Below, in pieces: positions 1 to 7,658 of a stretch of 38,645 bases of DNA (positions within the stretch are counted from its first letter, which is position 1; the number at the start of each line of letters is the position of its first letter). Made by a program: the position numbers and the translations under genes. The notes under the pieces are model-generated. The model saw only the letters and a program-made list of their open reading frames with translations. It was not told the origin of the DNA and did not search any database. Source of the stretch: Opitutia bacterium (GTDB lineage Bacteria > Verrucomicrobiota > Verrucomicrobiae > Opitutales > Opitutaceae). The stretch spans positions 1 to 38,645 of the forward strand of contig CANEVO010000028.1 of assembly GCA_947442255.1 (NCBI GenBank). The letters run 5' to 3'.

Positions 1-104
1 CAGCCTCGTCCTCAACCCCGCCGGCACTGTGCTTGTCCAAGCCACGTTTCACCCTTTGCATTCGGCCTTTCGGTCTTTCAGTCTGTTCAGCCGCCTCCCG
101 CGCC

Positions 105-671
105 ATGCTGCTCGTTATCGATAACTTCGACTCCTTCACCTTCAACCTCGTCCAATATTTTGGCCAGTTGGGCGTGGAGCAGCGTGTGTTCCGCAACAAC
201 GAGATCACTCCCGCCGAGGCGCTGGCCCTGAACCCGGACCGCGTGATGCTGTCGCCCGGCCCCTGCTCTCCCCTCGAGGCCGGCGTCACCCTCGACATGA
301 TCAAGGCGTTTGCGGGCGTGAAGCCGATCTTCGGCGTCTGCCTCGGACATCAGGCCATTGGACACTATTTCGGCGGCAACGTCGTGCGCGCGGATCGGCT
401 GATGCACGGCAAGACTTCGCCCATCCATCACCACAACACCGATCTCTTTCGCGGCATGCCGCAGGATTTCGCCGCGACTCGCTATCATTCGTTACTGATC
501 GAGCGGGCCACTTTCCCCGCGGAACTGGAGATCACTGCCGAGACCGCCGAGGGGGAAGTCATGGGCCTGCGCCACAAGACCCTGCCTATCTGGGGCGTCC
601 AGTTTCATCCCGAATCGATCGCCACCGAGGGTGGGATCAAGATCCTCGAGAACTTTCTGACGCTGAATTGA
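105..671 (+). CDS. trpG: Anthranilate/aminodeoxychorismate synthase glutamine amidotransferase subunit (TrpG/PabA)
   Basis: Class I glutamine amidotransferase, 188 aa, the usual length for the stand-alone family. It supplies ammonia from glutamine to a chorismate-using synthase (TrpE or PabB) in the cytoplasm. Seen: N-terminal [17 protein letters not shown], the oxyanion region SPGPCSP near residues 50-55, nucleophile Cys79 in FGVCLGHQ, and His168/Glu170 in QFHPES, completing the triad. The ATG at 105 is chosen because the conserved N-terminus begins there; the open frame extends upstream but that part has no family similarity. No Shine-Dalgarno is visible, the leader being pyrimidine-rich. 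The partner synthase is not in the window, so tryptophan versus folate use cannot be decided; many bacteria share one subunit for both. Confidence 0.95.
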   Translation: MLLVIDNFDSFTFNLVQYFGQLGVEQRVFRNNEITPAEALALNPDRVMLSPGPCSPLEAGVTLDMIKAFAGVKPIFGVCLGHQAIGHYFGGNVVRADRLMHGKTSPIHHHNTDLFRGMPQDFAATRYHSLLIERATFPAELEITAETAEGEVMGLRHKTLPIWGVQFHPESIATEGGIKILENFLTLN

Positions 672-814
672 GCCCCAATTCCAATTGCGAGCGCCAAATG
701 CCAATTGCCGAGTTCCAGATCACGGTCCGCCGAATGAGGCAACCCAACGGCTTCTTTGCGGTCGCCTGAGCCGATCATCACTCGGCATTCGCCACTCGTA
801 AATCGGCATTCACC
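672..814. repeat. Quasi-repetitive inverted repeat in the trpG-nrdR spacer
   Basis: The spacer has a first half built of variations on CCAATTGC / GCCAATTGCCGAG (about 676-717) and a second half built of CTCGGCATTCGCC / ATCGGCATTC (about 780-812). The halves are imperfect reverse complements (GCCGAG near 707 against CTCGGC near 781). The second arm ends directly at the nrdR start codon. Similar word-like inverted repeats occur at 12884-12959, 25931-25999 and 28879-28965. Confidence 0.55.
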
Positions 815-1282
815 ATGCGCTGCCCCAAATGCACGTCCATCGAGGACAAGGTAATCGACTCCCGCATCAGCAAGGAGGGCTCGACCATTCGCCGCCGGCG
901 GGAATGCCTCGAATGCAGCCATCGCTACACGACGACCGAGACTTTGGTGCGTGACGGGGTCGTCGTAATCAAGCGCGACGGCCGGCGGGAGGACTTCGAT
1001 CGCGAGAAGCTGGTCCGCGCGGTCCGGGCGGCGTGTCACAAGCGGCCGGTGGACGCGGAGCAGATTGCGATGCTCGTGGAAGACGTGATGGACGCCCTCG
1101 AGGCGCCGTTCGAACGCGAGATCCCGTCCCGCGCCATCGGCGAGGGCGTGATGCAGCGCCTCCGCAACGTGGATCAAGTCGCCTACGTCCGCTTCGCGAG
1201 CATCTACAAACAGTTCCGGGACGTCGCGGAGTTCGTCGACGAGATCAGCACGCTCGAGAAGCCGAAGTCGGCGAATCCTTGA
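815..1282 (+). CDS. nrdR: NrdR transcriptional repressor of ribonucleotide reductase genes
   Basis: 155 aa, matching the family length of about 150. NrdR is a cytoplasmic, nucleotide-sensing repressor that binds NrdR boxes in front of ribonucleotide reductase genes when dATP is high. Seen: a zinc ribbon with Cys3, Cys6, Cys31 and Cys34 (CPKC ... CLEC), the basic stretch IRRRRECLEC typical of the family, then an ATP-cone from about residue 47 (VVVIKRDGRREDFDREKL) to about 137 (YVRFASIYKQF). The ATG at 815 starts right at the zinc ribbon, so the start is secure. No nrd gene lies in the window. It stands 143 bp behind trpG and 34 bp ahead of the next gene, so it may be cotranscribed with the latter. 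Confidence 0.96.
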   Translation: MRCPKCTSIEDKVIDSRISKEGSTIRRRRECLECSHRYTTTETLVRDGVVVIKRDGRREDFDREKLVRAVRAACHKRPVDAEQIAMLVEDVMDALEAPFEREIPSRAIGEGVMQRLRNVDQVAYVRFASIYKQFRDVAEFVDEISTLEKPKSANP

Positions 1283-1316
1283 GCGACGCCGCGACGCACG
1301 GACGCGACTGACCCGC

Positions 1317-1829
1317 ATGGCCGCCCTGCCCCGCTCCCGCGACGACCTGCGGCGGCTCCATTTCATCAACGCGCTGTTCGCCCATGCGACCGGCCAGGAT
1401 CTTTACCTCGCCGAGCAGATTAAGGCGGCGATCGCGTTCGGCCTCGCGGAGCTCGAAGCGCAAATCGCATCGCATCCGGCATCGGCCCGGACCTACGACG
1501 ACGCCTTCAATGCCGCGGCCGTCACCCTCTTGGTCAAGGTCTTCGCCCGCCAGCCGACGCACGGGTTCTATCATTGGGACGCCTCGCTCACACTGACGGC
1601 GGCGACCCCGCTCTTCACGCGGGCCGAGATCATGGCCGGGCTGCGCCAGCTCGCGCGCTATCGCGAAGCCACGCTCCTCGTCACCAATCTTCGCCCGGCC
1701 CTGATCCCGCCCGGCGCCCGCGCGACCCCGAAGCGGAAACGCGATTACGAAGAAGCCCTCGCCTTCATCCGCGACCTCGCCGCCGCGCGGACGGTCCGCG
1801 GCGCGAACCTGCACCTGTTGTTTCTGTAG
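1317..1829 (+). CDS. Hypothetical protein, 170 aa, downstream of nrdR
   Basis: I do not recognise the family. The protein is soluble, rich in Ala/Leu/Arg and probably mostly helical; it has no signal peptide, no membrane segment and no cysteine cluster. Notable segments are FINALFAHATGQDLYLAEQI near residues 15-35, TYDDAFNAAAVTLLVKVFAR near 60-80, GFYHWDASLTLTAATPLFTRAEI near 82-105 and a basic PKRKRDYEEALAFIRDLAAAR near 138-158. Codon use matches its neighbours (third positions mostly G/C), which supports a real gene. It begins 34 bp after nrdR on the same strand, so the two may form one transcript. Any link to nucleotide metabolism is only guesswork from position. Confidence 0.75.
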   Translation: MAALPRSRDDLRRLHFINALFAHATGQDLYLAEQIKAAIAFGLAELEAQIASHPASARTYDDAFNAAAVTLLVKVFARQPTHGFYHWDASLTLTAATPLFTRAEIMAGLRQLARYREATLLVTNLRPALIPPGARATPKRKRDYEEALAFIRDLAAARTVRGANLHLLFL

Positions 1830-2329
1830 CGCGTGGGGGATTGCCGATTTTCGAAGATCCCCTCTCGAGCCGGAAGGATGCAGTGGAACGAAATCGGCGG
1901 GTGTGGGCACCCGCCCTCCATGGCAGGCGGATCTCCGTTCGCGCTCCTCTCAAAGAGCAATCATGGAGGGACGGTGTCCCCGCCGTCCATTGTCTCGTTA
2001 AGTCCGACGGAAGGTTCGCCGTTCGGTGTAGGGCCGCCGTCTTTCGACAGGCTCAAGGCCTCAAGCCAACGCGGTGTTTAGGCCGTGAGCGGCGTCGAAC
2101 GGCTCGTTGGCAGCCCCTTAATCCGCGTCCATCCGTGTCCATCTGTGGTTAAATTTCCGGCGGCGTTTGCACCTTTGCGCCTTGGCGGCTTTGCGCTTCA
2201 ACTTCCGGCCGCAGATTAACTCGACTTTCGGCGGGTGCGCAGTCTCCTTCCGACGTCTACCCCGGCCGGAATTGAGTGTTATTAGAGTTATCCCACCCCC
2301 AATCAAAAGACGGTCAGCGCACGCGCATC
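1830..2329. repeat. 500-bp gene-free spacer with composite repeat (copy 1)
   Basis: No convincing gene. From about 1896 to 2227 it holds a chain of blocks that reappear in the same order at about 4205-4557: a hairpin GGCGGGTG-TGG-CACCCGCC (1896-1915), CATGGAGGGACGGTGTCCC (1962-1980), TAGGGCCGCCG, TTTCGACAGGCTCAAGGCC (2042-2060), GGCCGTGAGC with CGGCTCGTTGGCAG (2081-2113) and CTTAAT. It then continues into TCCATCCGTGTCCATCTGTGG (about 2128-2149) and TTTGCGCCTTGGCGG / TTTGCGCTTCAACTTCC (about 2172-2207), before the isomerase-like gene. The arrangement looks like nested or serial insertion of small repeats in front of a gene. Confidence 0.7.
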
Positions 2330-3277
2330 ATGACGATCTCCAGGCGTAATTTTGTCCGCGCTGCGGTCGGTGGTTTGGCGGCGGCGGCCCTGCCCCGGCA
2401 CGCCTTCGGCATGGAGGCAGCGTTCGACCGCAACGCGCGGATCGGCGGACTCGATTTCGGGGTGCAGACTTTCAGCTTCAACGGTCTGCCGAGCGGCGAC
2501 GCCCGCATTCCCACCATCATCAAATGTATGCACCAGGTGGGGGTGACGGCGTGCGGCATCCAATCCGGACACGTGGAACCTCCCGGCCGGACTGAAACCG
2601 GCTGGTGGATTGCCGATCGCAACCTTCCGGGTATGCGTGAATCGCGCGAGCGAGCGCGGCAATGGCGCCTGACGGTGCCGGCCAGCTATTATACCGACCT
2701 GCGCAGCCGGTTCGAGGCCGCGGGTTGCCGCATCGATTACTTCGGCATGAATTTCAACGAGACGTTTACCGATGCGGAACGGGAAGCGGAGTTGAAGGCG
2801 GCCAAGGCGCTCGGCGTGAAGGCCTGTTACGCGTCCATCCGCCTCGACGAATGCGCGCGGTTGGTCCCGTTCGTGCAGGCCCACCAGGTGAGAATCGCGA
2901 TGCACAATCACAATAACATCCATGATCCGCAGGAGTTCGGAACCGCCGAGAGTCTGGAGAAGGCGCTGGCGATGTCCGAGTACTTCATGGTCTCGCTGGA
3001 CATCGGTCATTTCACCGCGGGAAACAACGACTCCATTGCGTTCATCCGGAAGCATCACGACCGGATTCTCAACGTGCACCTCCGCGATCGGAGAAAGAAC
3101 AACGGTCCCAACACGCGTTTCGGCGAGGGCGACGCTCCGCTGGCCGAGGTGATGCGCTTAATCCGGGACGAAAAATACCCGATCGATTGCTTCGTGGAGT
3201 ACGAGTACGGAACCTTGCGAACCCCAGTGGACGAAGTGAACGCCTGTCTCGACTACTGCCGGTCGGTGCTCACATGA
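2330..3277 (+). CDS. Tat-exported sugar phosphate isomerase/epimerase-like (xylose-isomerase-like TIM barrel)
   Basis: 315 aa. Residues 1-27 form a twin-arginine signal (SRRNFVRAAVGG, then an Ala-rich core and ALPRHAFG), so the protein is expected folded in the periplasm. The rest fits the AP-endonuclease-2/xylose-isomerase-like barrel: GVQTFSFNGL at the first strand, YFGMNFNET, IAMHNHNN, SLDIGHF and ILNVHLRDR carry the His/Asp/Glu positions that usually bind a divalent metal, and DCFVEYEYG supplies a late Glu. The substrate cannot be read; exported members in this phylum are often discussed with keto-sugar chemistry. The ATG at 2330 is preferred over an upstream start because it places the Arg-Arg motif at residues 5-6. 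Its stop overlaps the next start (ATGA), implying translational coupling to a diheme cytochrome c. Confidence 0.85.
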   Translation: MTISRRNFVRAAVGGLAAAALPRHAFGMEAAFDRNARIGGLDFGVQTFSFNGLPSGDARIPTIIKCMHQVGVTACGIQSGHVEPPGRTETGWWIADRNLPGMRESRERARQWRLTVPASYYTDLRSRFEAAGCRIDYFGMNFNETFTDAEREAELKAAKALGVKACYASIRLDECARLVPFVQAHQVRIAMHNHNNIHDPQEFGTAESLEKALAMSEYFMVSLDIGHFTAGNNDSIAFIRKHHDRILNVHLRDRRKNNGPNTRFGEGDAPLAEVMRLIRDEKYPIDCFVEYEYGTLRTPVDEVNACLDYCRSVLT

Positions 3278-3951
3278 GATCCCAAAGTCTGGGGATTCTC
3301 GGCGTGATCTTGGCTCTCGCCAGCCAGAGCCTCCGGGCGCAGGCCACGAGCGCGAACGACGCGGCGATGGCCCTGGAGCCGAATGCCGCCGTCCTCGAAC
3401 GCGGCAAGGCGATCTTCCGCCTGAACGAATGCAATTACTGCCACGGGATTGATCTGACCCGTGCCCCCCGCGGCGCGCGCGCCGATTTGAAGCACAGTCC
3501 TCTGGTCGGGGCGGATGAAAACGGCAACCTCATCGGCCTGGCCGTCCTCAACGGGTTACCCCTGTCCCAGACCTCGATGCCGCGATTTGGCGACGTGATT
3601 ACACCGGAGCAACTGGTCGACCTCGCGGCTTACATTCACTTCCAGCGCCAGGCCGAGCGCTACAAGGAACTGACCGCCCTGCCCGATCGCCCGGGCGATC
3701 GTGAGGAAGGCAAAGCGTATTTCAATGGGACGGGTCAGTGCACCACATGTCATTCCCCGGCGGAAATCGCCGGGGCCGTGAAGAAACTCGCCGCGCCGGC
3801 CTTGAAAGAGAACACGCTGCACCCGGCGGCCCCCGCGGCGCCGACCCCGCGATTCGATCAGGGTTACAAAGCGCATCGGAAGATCGTGGAGCGAATTACC
3901 GACGACGAGTTTTTGAATCTATTGGCGTATCTGAATTCGTGGCAGCCGTGA
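3274..3951 (+). CDS. Exported diheme c-type cytochrome, coupled to isomerase-like gene
   Basis: 225 aa with a Sec signal peptide (MRSQSLGILGVILALASQSLRAQ). Two heme-attachment motifs are visible: Cys53-Asn-Tyr-Cys56-His57 and Cys156-Thr-Thr-Cys159-His160, each at the head of a cytochrome c domain (ERGKAIFRLNECNYCHG; EEGKAYFNGTGQCTTCHS). Met102 in TSMPRFGD is a candidate sixth ligand for the first heme. It should be a periplasmic electron carrier. The ATG at 3274 overlaps the preceding stop by 4 bp, and the signal peptide starts exactly there, so the start is firm. The tight coupling suggests that the isomerase-like protein and the cytochrome work on one pathway, but the electron donor is unknown; no dehydrogenase is adjacent. 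Confidence 0.92.
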   Translation: MRSQSLGILGVILALASQSLRAQATSANDAAMALEPNAAVLERGKAIFRLNECNYCHGIDLTRAPRGARADLKHSPLVGADENGNLIGLAVLNGLPLSQTSMPRFGDVITPEQLVDLAAYIHFQRQAERYKELTALPDRPGDREEGKAYFNGTGQCTTCHSPAEIAGAVKKLAAPALKENTLHPAAPAAPTPRFDQGYKAHRKIVERITDDEFLNLLAYLNSWQP

Positions 3952-3979
3952 GCAGCCCCGAGCGGCCGTCGATTCAGGC

Positions 3980-4056
3980 GTAGCCCTGCCCGTGAGGGCA
4001 GGGACCACTTCATTGCTCCGCTTCCCAGTCGTCCCGCTGCTCACGCAGCGGGCTAC
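3980..4056 (+). repeat. Twin-hairpin repeat, copy A
   Basis: Two hairpins joined by a spacer: CCCTGCCCGTGAGGGCAGGG, then ACTTCATTGCTCCGCT, then CCCGCTGCTCACGCAGCGGG, with GTAGC/GCTAC ends. A second copy lies on the opposite strand at about 19928-20004, with the same order and the same ACTTCA...TGCTCCGC linker although the second stem has changed sequence with compensating bases. Typical of a REP-like mobile palindrome. Confidence 0.75.
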
Positions 4057-4122
4057 ACGGAAGTGGTTCGTCTATTCACAGGGACGAATTAAAGGGGTCG
4101 GACGAATTGAAGGCGACGAATT

Positions 4123-4200
4123 GAAGGGGTCGGGCCGTTACATGTTAACAGTGTCTGCGGCGCTGGCGTTTGCGCTAACAAGTAACGGCCCGACCCCTTC
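4123..4200. repeat. REPIN/MITE-like palindrome with 19-bp perfect arms
   Basis: Arms 4123-4141 and 4182-4200 are perfect reverse complements (GAAGGGGTCGGGCCGTTAC). The match continues inward with two mismatches to 4149 and 4174, giving 27-bp arms around a 24-bp centre. Upstream, GACGAATT(A/G)AAGGGGTCGG-like words occur at 4083-4100 and 4116-4132. The shape is that of a REPIN moved in trans by a RAYT transposase; no RAYT gene is in the window. Confidence 0.75.
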
Positions 4201-4204
4201 ACCC

Positions 4205-4564
4205 GCTCGGCGGGTGAGACACCCGCCCTCGATGGCAAGCGGGTCGTTCAGATGCCCGTCAGTTCTTCCTCTAGGAAAGCAATCCATGGAGGGACGGTGT
4301 CCCCACCGTCCACGGCCGCATTTCGCCGAGCTGAACGTTCACTATTCAGCGTAGGGCTGCCGCCGTTCGACTGGCTCAGGGCCCGGGATTCCCTGCGTTT
4401 GGCCGTGAGCTTGCCGAACCGGCTCGTCGGCAGGCCTCTTAATTTTCGAATTTGGATTCTCGATTTGGCCCGCCGGCGAGCGGCGGCCCTACATTCAAGA
4501 GGCCGTTCCGGTGCGCGGCTTTGAACCTTTGCCTCTTCGCGTCTTTGCGCTTCAACTCCGACCC
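4205..4564. repeat. Composite intergenic repeat, copy 2, upstream of the HIT gene
   Basis: Repeats the block order of 1896-2227: CGGGTGAGACACCCG, CCATGGAGGGACGGTGTCCC (4284-4303), TAGGGCTGCCGCCG, TTCGACTGGCTCAGGGCC (4366-4383), GGCCGTGAGC, CGGCTCGTCGGCAG, CTTAAT. It then diverges (AATTTTCGAATTTGGATT; a GCCCGCCGGCGAGCGGCGG hairpin near 4469-4487) and rejoins with TTTGCCTCTTCGCG / TTTGCGCTTCAACTCC, which ends 6 bp from the HIT start codon at 4565. With copy A of the twin hairpin and the palindrome at 4123-4200 it fills the whole 613-bp spacer; no gene is seen there. Confidence 0.7.
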
Positions 4565-4906
4565 ATGGCCAAGACCATCTTCCAGAAAATCATCGACCGC
4601 GACATCCCCGCCAAGATTGAGCACGAGGATGAGGTCTGCGTCGTCCTGCACGACATCCAGCCGCAGGCTCCGGTTCATCTACTCATCGTCCCGAAACAGG
4701 TCATCCCCCGGCTCGCGGAGGCGGCCATCGACGATCAGGCGCTGCTCGGGCATCTCCTGCTCGTCGCGGGCCGGGTGGCACGGAAGCTCGGCTTGGACGG
4801 CGGGTTTCGCCTGATCGTCAACAACGGCCCGGATGCCTGCGAGTCCGTTCCTCACCTGCATATTCACCTGCTGGCCAAGCGGCAGCTGACCTGGCCTCCG
4901 GGCTGA
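4565..4906 (+). CDS. HIT family nucleotide-binding hydrolase (HinT-like)
   Basis: 113 aa, the standard HinT size. These cytoplasmic enzymes hydrolyse purine nucleoside phosphoramidates and acyl adenylates. Seen: N-terminal TIFQKIIDRDIPAKIEHEDE, the strand HLLIVPKQVI, VNNGPDACESVPHLHIHLLA with the catalytic triad His97-x-His99-x-His101. The C-terminal WPPG is the usual end. The start at 4565 gives the canonical N-terminus; the longer open frame upstream comes from the repeat. It faces dprA tail to tail with 55 bp between; a GGCGGC...GCCGCC hairpin around 4938-4958 might serve both. Confidence 0.95.
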   Translation: MAKTIFQKIIDRDIPAKIEHEDEVCVVLHDIQPQAPVHLLIVPKQVIPRLAEAAIDDQALLGHLLLVAGRVARKLGLDGGFRLIVNNGPDACESVPHLHIHLLAKRQLTWPPG

Positions 4907-4961
4907 CTCAAATTCGACTCACGCCCGTGCACCCGGAGGCGGCTCCGTTGACGCCGCCCTC

Positions 4962-6086
4962 TCACCGCGCCTCGAACGTGCCGTCGGCCCGCTTCGCGAT
5001 GAGCCGTTTCAACTCGAGCATCATCAGGGCCGCGGACAGCGCCGCCGCCGCAATTCCGGCCAGCCCCGCGAGGGCGTCGGCGGTGAGAATCGCACCGCCG
5101 CGAAAGCACTCGAACACCCGGGCCTCGTCCGCCGAGAGCTGGGCGGGCCGGCCCGCGGCCACGTCCGCCGGCTTCTCCGCAATCGGCGCCGGCCGAAAGC
5201 CGTCGAGGTAGTTCAGTTCGGAGAGAAGATCGTCGATGCCCGTGAGGAGGGTCGCGCCGTCGCGTATCAGCTGGTGGCAGCCCGCACTGCTGTTCTGATC
5301 GATCCGGCCGGGCACCGCGAAAATCAGGCGCCCGTGCTCACCGGCAAAGCGCGCGGTGATCATCGCCCCGCCGTCCACATCGCTCTCCACCACGATCGTC
5401 GCGTCGCACATGCCCGCGACAATCCGGTTGCGCATCGCGAACGATTGCCGATCCGCCCGCCGACCGAAGGGAAACTCGGACAGGATCGCGCCGTCCGCCT
5501 CGATCCGGCGATACAGTTCCAGGTTCTCCGGCGGATAGATCAGATCGATGCCCGTCCCCAGCACCGCCGCCGTCCGGCCACCGACCGAGAGGGCGCCGTC
5601 GTGCGCCGCCGTGTCGATGCCGCGGGCGAGGCCACTCACCACGCAGAAGCCGAGCCGCGCGAGTTCGGCCCCGAACTTTCGCGCCACGCTCTGGCCGTAC
5701 AGCGTCGTGCGGCGTGAACCGACAATCGCGATGCACGGCTGCGAAAAATCATAACGCCCCTTCCGATACAGGGCGATTGGCGGATCGTGAATTTCCTTCA
5801 GCAACCGCGGATAGGTGGGATCCCGGGTGGTGAGGAAATCGGCCTGGCTCTTCGCCATCCACCCCTCCTCCCGAACGAGATCGAAGTGCCGCGTCCAGTG
5901 CGCGATGGTGTCCGCGATCACCGGACCCACGCCGCGGACGGACTCGAGGCGCGGTCTGGGTGTGGCAAGGACGGTCCGCGGATCCCCGCCGAGTTCCTCG
6001 AGCAGCCGGTTGAGCGTCACCGGGCCGATGTTCGGCAGCGCGTTCAGCACCAGCAAAGCCTGCCGCTCGGTCAATTCTCCGCTCAT
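4962..6086 (-). CDS. dprA: DNA processing protein DprA
   Basis: 374 aa from the ATG at 6086. DprA binds incoming single-stranded DNA in the cytoplasm and loads RecA during natural transformation. Seen: an N-terminal helix-hairpin-helix-like part (LPNIGPVTLNRLLEELGG ... VRGVGPVIADTI, residues about 15-60), then the extended Rossmann DprA core with IAIVGSRRTTLYGQ, VVSGLARGIDTAAHDGAL, AVLGTGIDLIYPPEN, LSEFPFG and MRNRIVAGMCDATIVVES, then a C-terminal winged-helix-like tail after ADVAAGRPAQLSADEARVF. A GTG at 6131 is also possible; it would leave 3 bp to nnr but adds a 15-residue Ala-rich extension without family similarity. Last gene of the pdxJ-acpS-nnr run. Confidence 0.95.
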   Translation of the reverse strand: MSGELTERQALLVLNALPNIGPVTLNRLLEELGGDPRTVLATPRPRLESVRGVGPVIADTIAHWTRHFDLVREEGWMAKSQADFLTTRDPTYPRLLKEIHDPPIALYRKGRYDFSQPCIAIVGSRRTTLYGQSVARKFGAELARLGFCVVSGLARGIDTAAHDGALSVGGRTAAVLGTGIDLIYPPENLELYRRIEADGAILSEFPFGRRADRQSFAMRNRIVAGMCDATIVVESDVDGGAMITARFAGEHGRLIFAVPGRIDQNSSAGCHQLIRDGATLLTGIDDLLSELNYLDGFRPAPIAEKPADVAAGRPAQLSADEARVFECFRGGAILTADALAGLAGIAAAALSAALMMLELKRLIAKRADGTFEAR

Positions 6087-6134
6087 CTGCGACACCGTGT
6101 CCGGACCGGCCGCCGCCGCCACTCCAAACACCCC

Positions 6135-7658
6135 CTATTCGTGGGCTTCGCGAAGGGCCACAGACAGGTAGTCGAGCAACTGCGTCGTCCGGACGGCCAC
6201 CTGGCCGTGCGCCCGGGCCAGCGCATCGGCGGCCATGCCATGCCAGGCCACGCCGCGGGCGGCGGCGATCAGGGCATCGTCGGGTGATTGCGCCAGCTGG
6301 GTTCCAATCATGCCCGCGAGAACATCGCCGCTGCCACCCCGCGCGAGCACCGGTCCGCCAAAGGGGCTGAAATAGCCGCCGCGACCGCTCAGGGTCACGC
6401 CCGTCAGCGGACCCTTGATCACCATCACCGCCTCACGGCCCGCGGCGGTCGTGTAGAAATCGTCGCCCTCCAGCACGCGCTTCAATTCGCCGAGGTGCGG
6501 CGTCAGGACCCGGGGCGCCGTCCCGGCCCGCGCGATGTCCCATTGCAACGCGTCCGCATCGATCACCAGCGGAACCGGCGAGGCTCCGACGATGGCCGCC
6601 GCCAGCGCCAGCGTTTCCGGCTCCCGGCCCAGGCCGGGACCAATCACGAGCGACGTCGCCTGTTCGATCCGGGACTGCAGGAGCGGCAGCCCACGTGCGG
6701 AGAGGCCACCCTGATCGGTCTCGGGCCAGCCCACCCACATCGCCTCCGGGGCCTGCGCGGCAAAGGCCGGCGCGAGCGAGGCCGGCACGAAGGCCGTGAC
6801 GAGTCCCGCCCCGCTTCGCAGCGCCGCCTGCACGGCCATCAGGATCGCACCTGGATAACCACGCGATCCGCCGACGAGATAGACGTGACCGTAATCGCGC
6901 TTGTCCGAGGTCGGACGCCGTAACGCGGTCAAGGGCTCCAGGACTCCGGCGATCAGGACTTGCAGGCGCGCCTCGGGTATCTCGCCCTCAAAAAATCCCA
7001 GATCGAGATAACGCAGCCGCCCGACGGACTCCGCGTTGAGGCCATTGACGACCGGCGCCTTCACGCTGCCTGTCGCGTAGGTGAAGTCGGCCCGGAAGAC
7101 CGTGGCGTGGCGATCGTCCTGTTCGCTGACGCCGCTGGGCCAATCGACCGCGGCCCGCAGCCGAATCGGCAGGTCATTGATCCGGCGAACCAGGTTCGCC
7201 ACCGGGTCCGGCAACGGCGGGCGAAATTGGAACCCGAAGAGGCCATCGAGGCAGAGATCGAACGCCGCGTCGGAGTCCAGCGCCGCCGACGGGAGCGACC
7301 GAATCCGTGATCCGGCCACCTGAGCGAGTTCCCGCCACGCACGCGCCGCCAGCGGGCGCAGCGAACGATCACTGAAGGCAAAAACAATCTCCGCGCGGGC
7401 CCTGGGAAACTGCTCGAGGATCGCGTGGGTCGCGATCATCGCGTCACCACCGTTGTGCCCCTTCCCCGCCAGCACGAGAATCTGGCCCGCCGCCGGGAAG
7501 CCACCCAGTTCCCGGTAGTCCTGCAACACCGCCCGGGCGATGGCCCGCCCCGCCCGCTGCATGGCCTCCCACTCGCGAGTCTCGTCGCCGCCGAACAGCC
7601 GCGCCTCGAGGGCGCGCGCTTCCTCGCAACCGAGAATCGGATGGGCCCACGCGCTCAT
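6135..7658 (-). CDS. nnr: Bifunctional NAD(P)H-hydrate epimerase / ADP-dependent NAD(P)H-hydrate dehydratase
   Basis: 507 aa, the full two-domain length. It repairs damaged hydrated NAD(P)H: the N-terminal YjeF domain (about 1-220) interconverts the epimers and the C-terminal ribokinase-like domain (about 230-500) dehydrates them with ADP. Seen: VLAGKGHNGGDAMI (commonly GPGNNGGDG), the loop DGLFGFQFRPPL and VDWPSGVS in the first domain; DKRDYGHVYLVGGSRGYPGA, VIGPGLG, VIDADAL, LTPHLGELKRVL and ARGGSGDVLAGMIG in the second. The epimerase loop departs a little from consensus (Lys and His after GxG), so activity of that half is less certain. Its ATG overlaps the stop of the small membrane protein gene by 4 bp, which fixes the start and implies coupled translation. 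Confidence 0.95.
   Translation of the reverse strand: MSAWAHPILGCEEARALEARLFGGDETREWEAMQRAGRAIARAVLQDYRELGGFPAAGQILVLAGKGHNGGDAMIATHAILEQFPRARAEIVFAFSDRSLRPLAARAWRELAQVAGSRIRSLPSAALDSDAAFDLCLDGLFGFQFRPPLPDPVANLVRRINDLPIRLRAAVDWPSGVSEQDDRHATVFRADFTYATGSVKAPVVNGLNAESVGRLRYLDLGFFEGEIPEARLQVLIAGVLEPLTALRRPTSDKRDYGHVYLVGGSRGYPGAILMAVQAALRSGAGLVTAFVPASLAPAFAAQAPEAMWVGWPETDQGGLSARGLPLLQSRIEQATSLVIGPGLGREPETLALAAAIVGASPVPLVIDADALQWDIARAGTAPRVLTPHLGELKRVLEGDDFYTTAAGREAVMVIKGPLTGVTLSGRGGYFSPFGGPVLARGGSGDVLAGMIGTQLAQSPDDALIAAARGVAWHGMAADALARAHGQVAVRTTQLLDYLSVALREAHE

Noticed and set aside
1..104. 3' end of an upstream gene before trpG
   Set aside because: Frames across these bases give no recognisable C-terminus, and the stretch is too short to judge.
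1574..2152. Frame over the end of the 170-aa gene and the first composite repeat
   Set aside because: Half of it is out-of-frame coding sequence, the rest repeat DNA; composition is Arg/Pro-rich.
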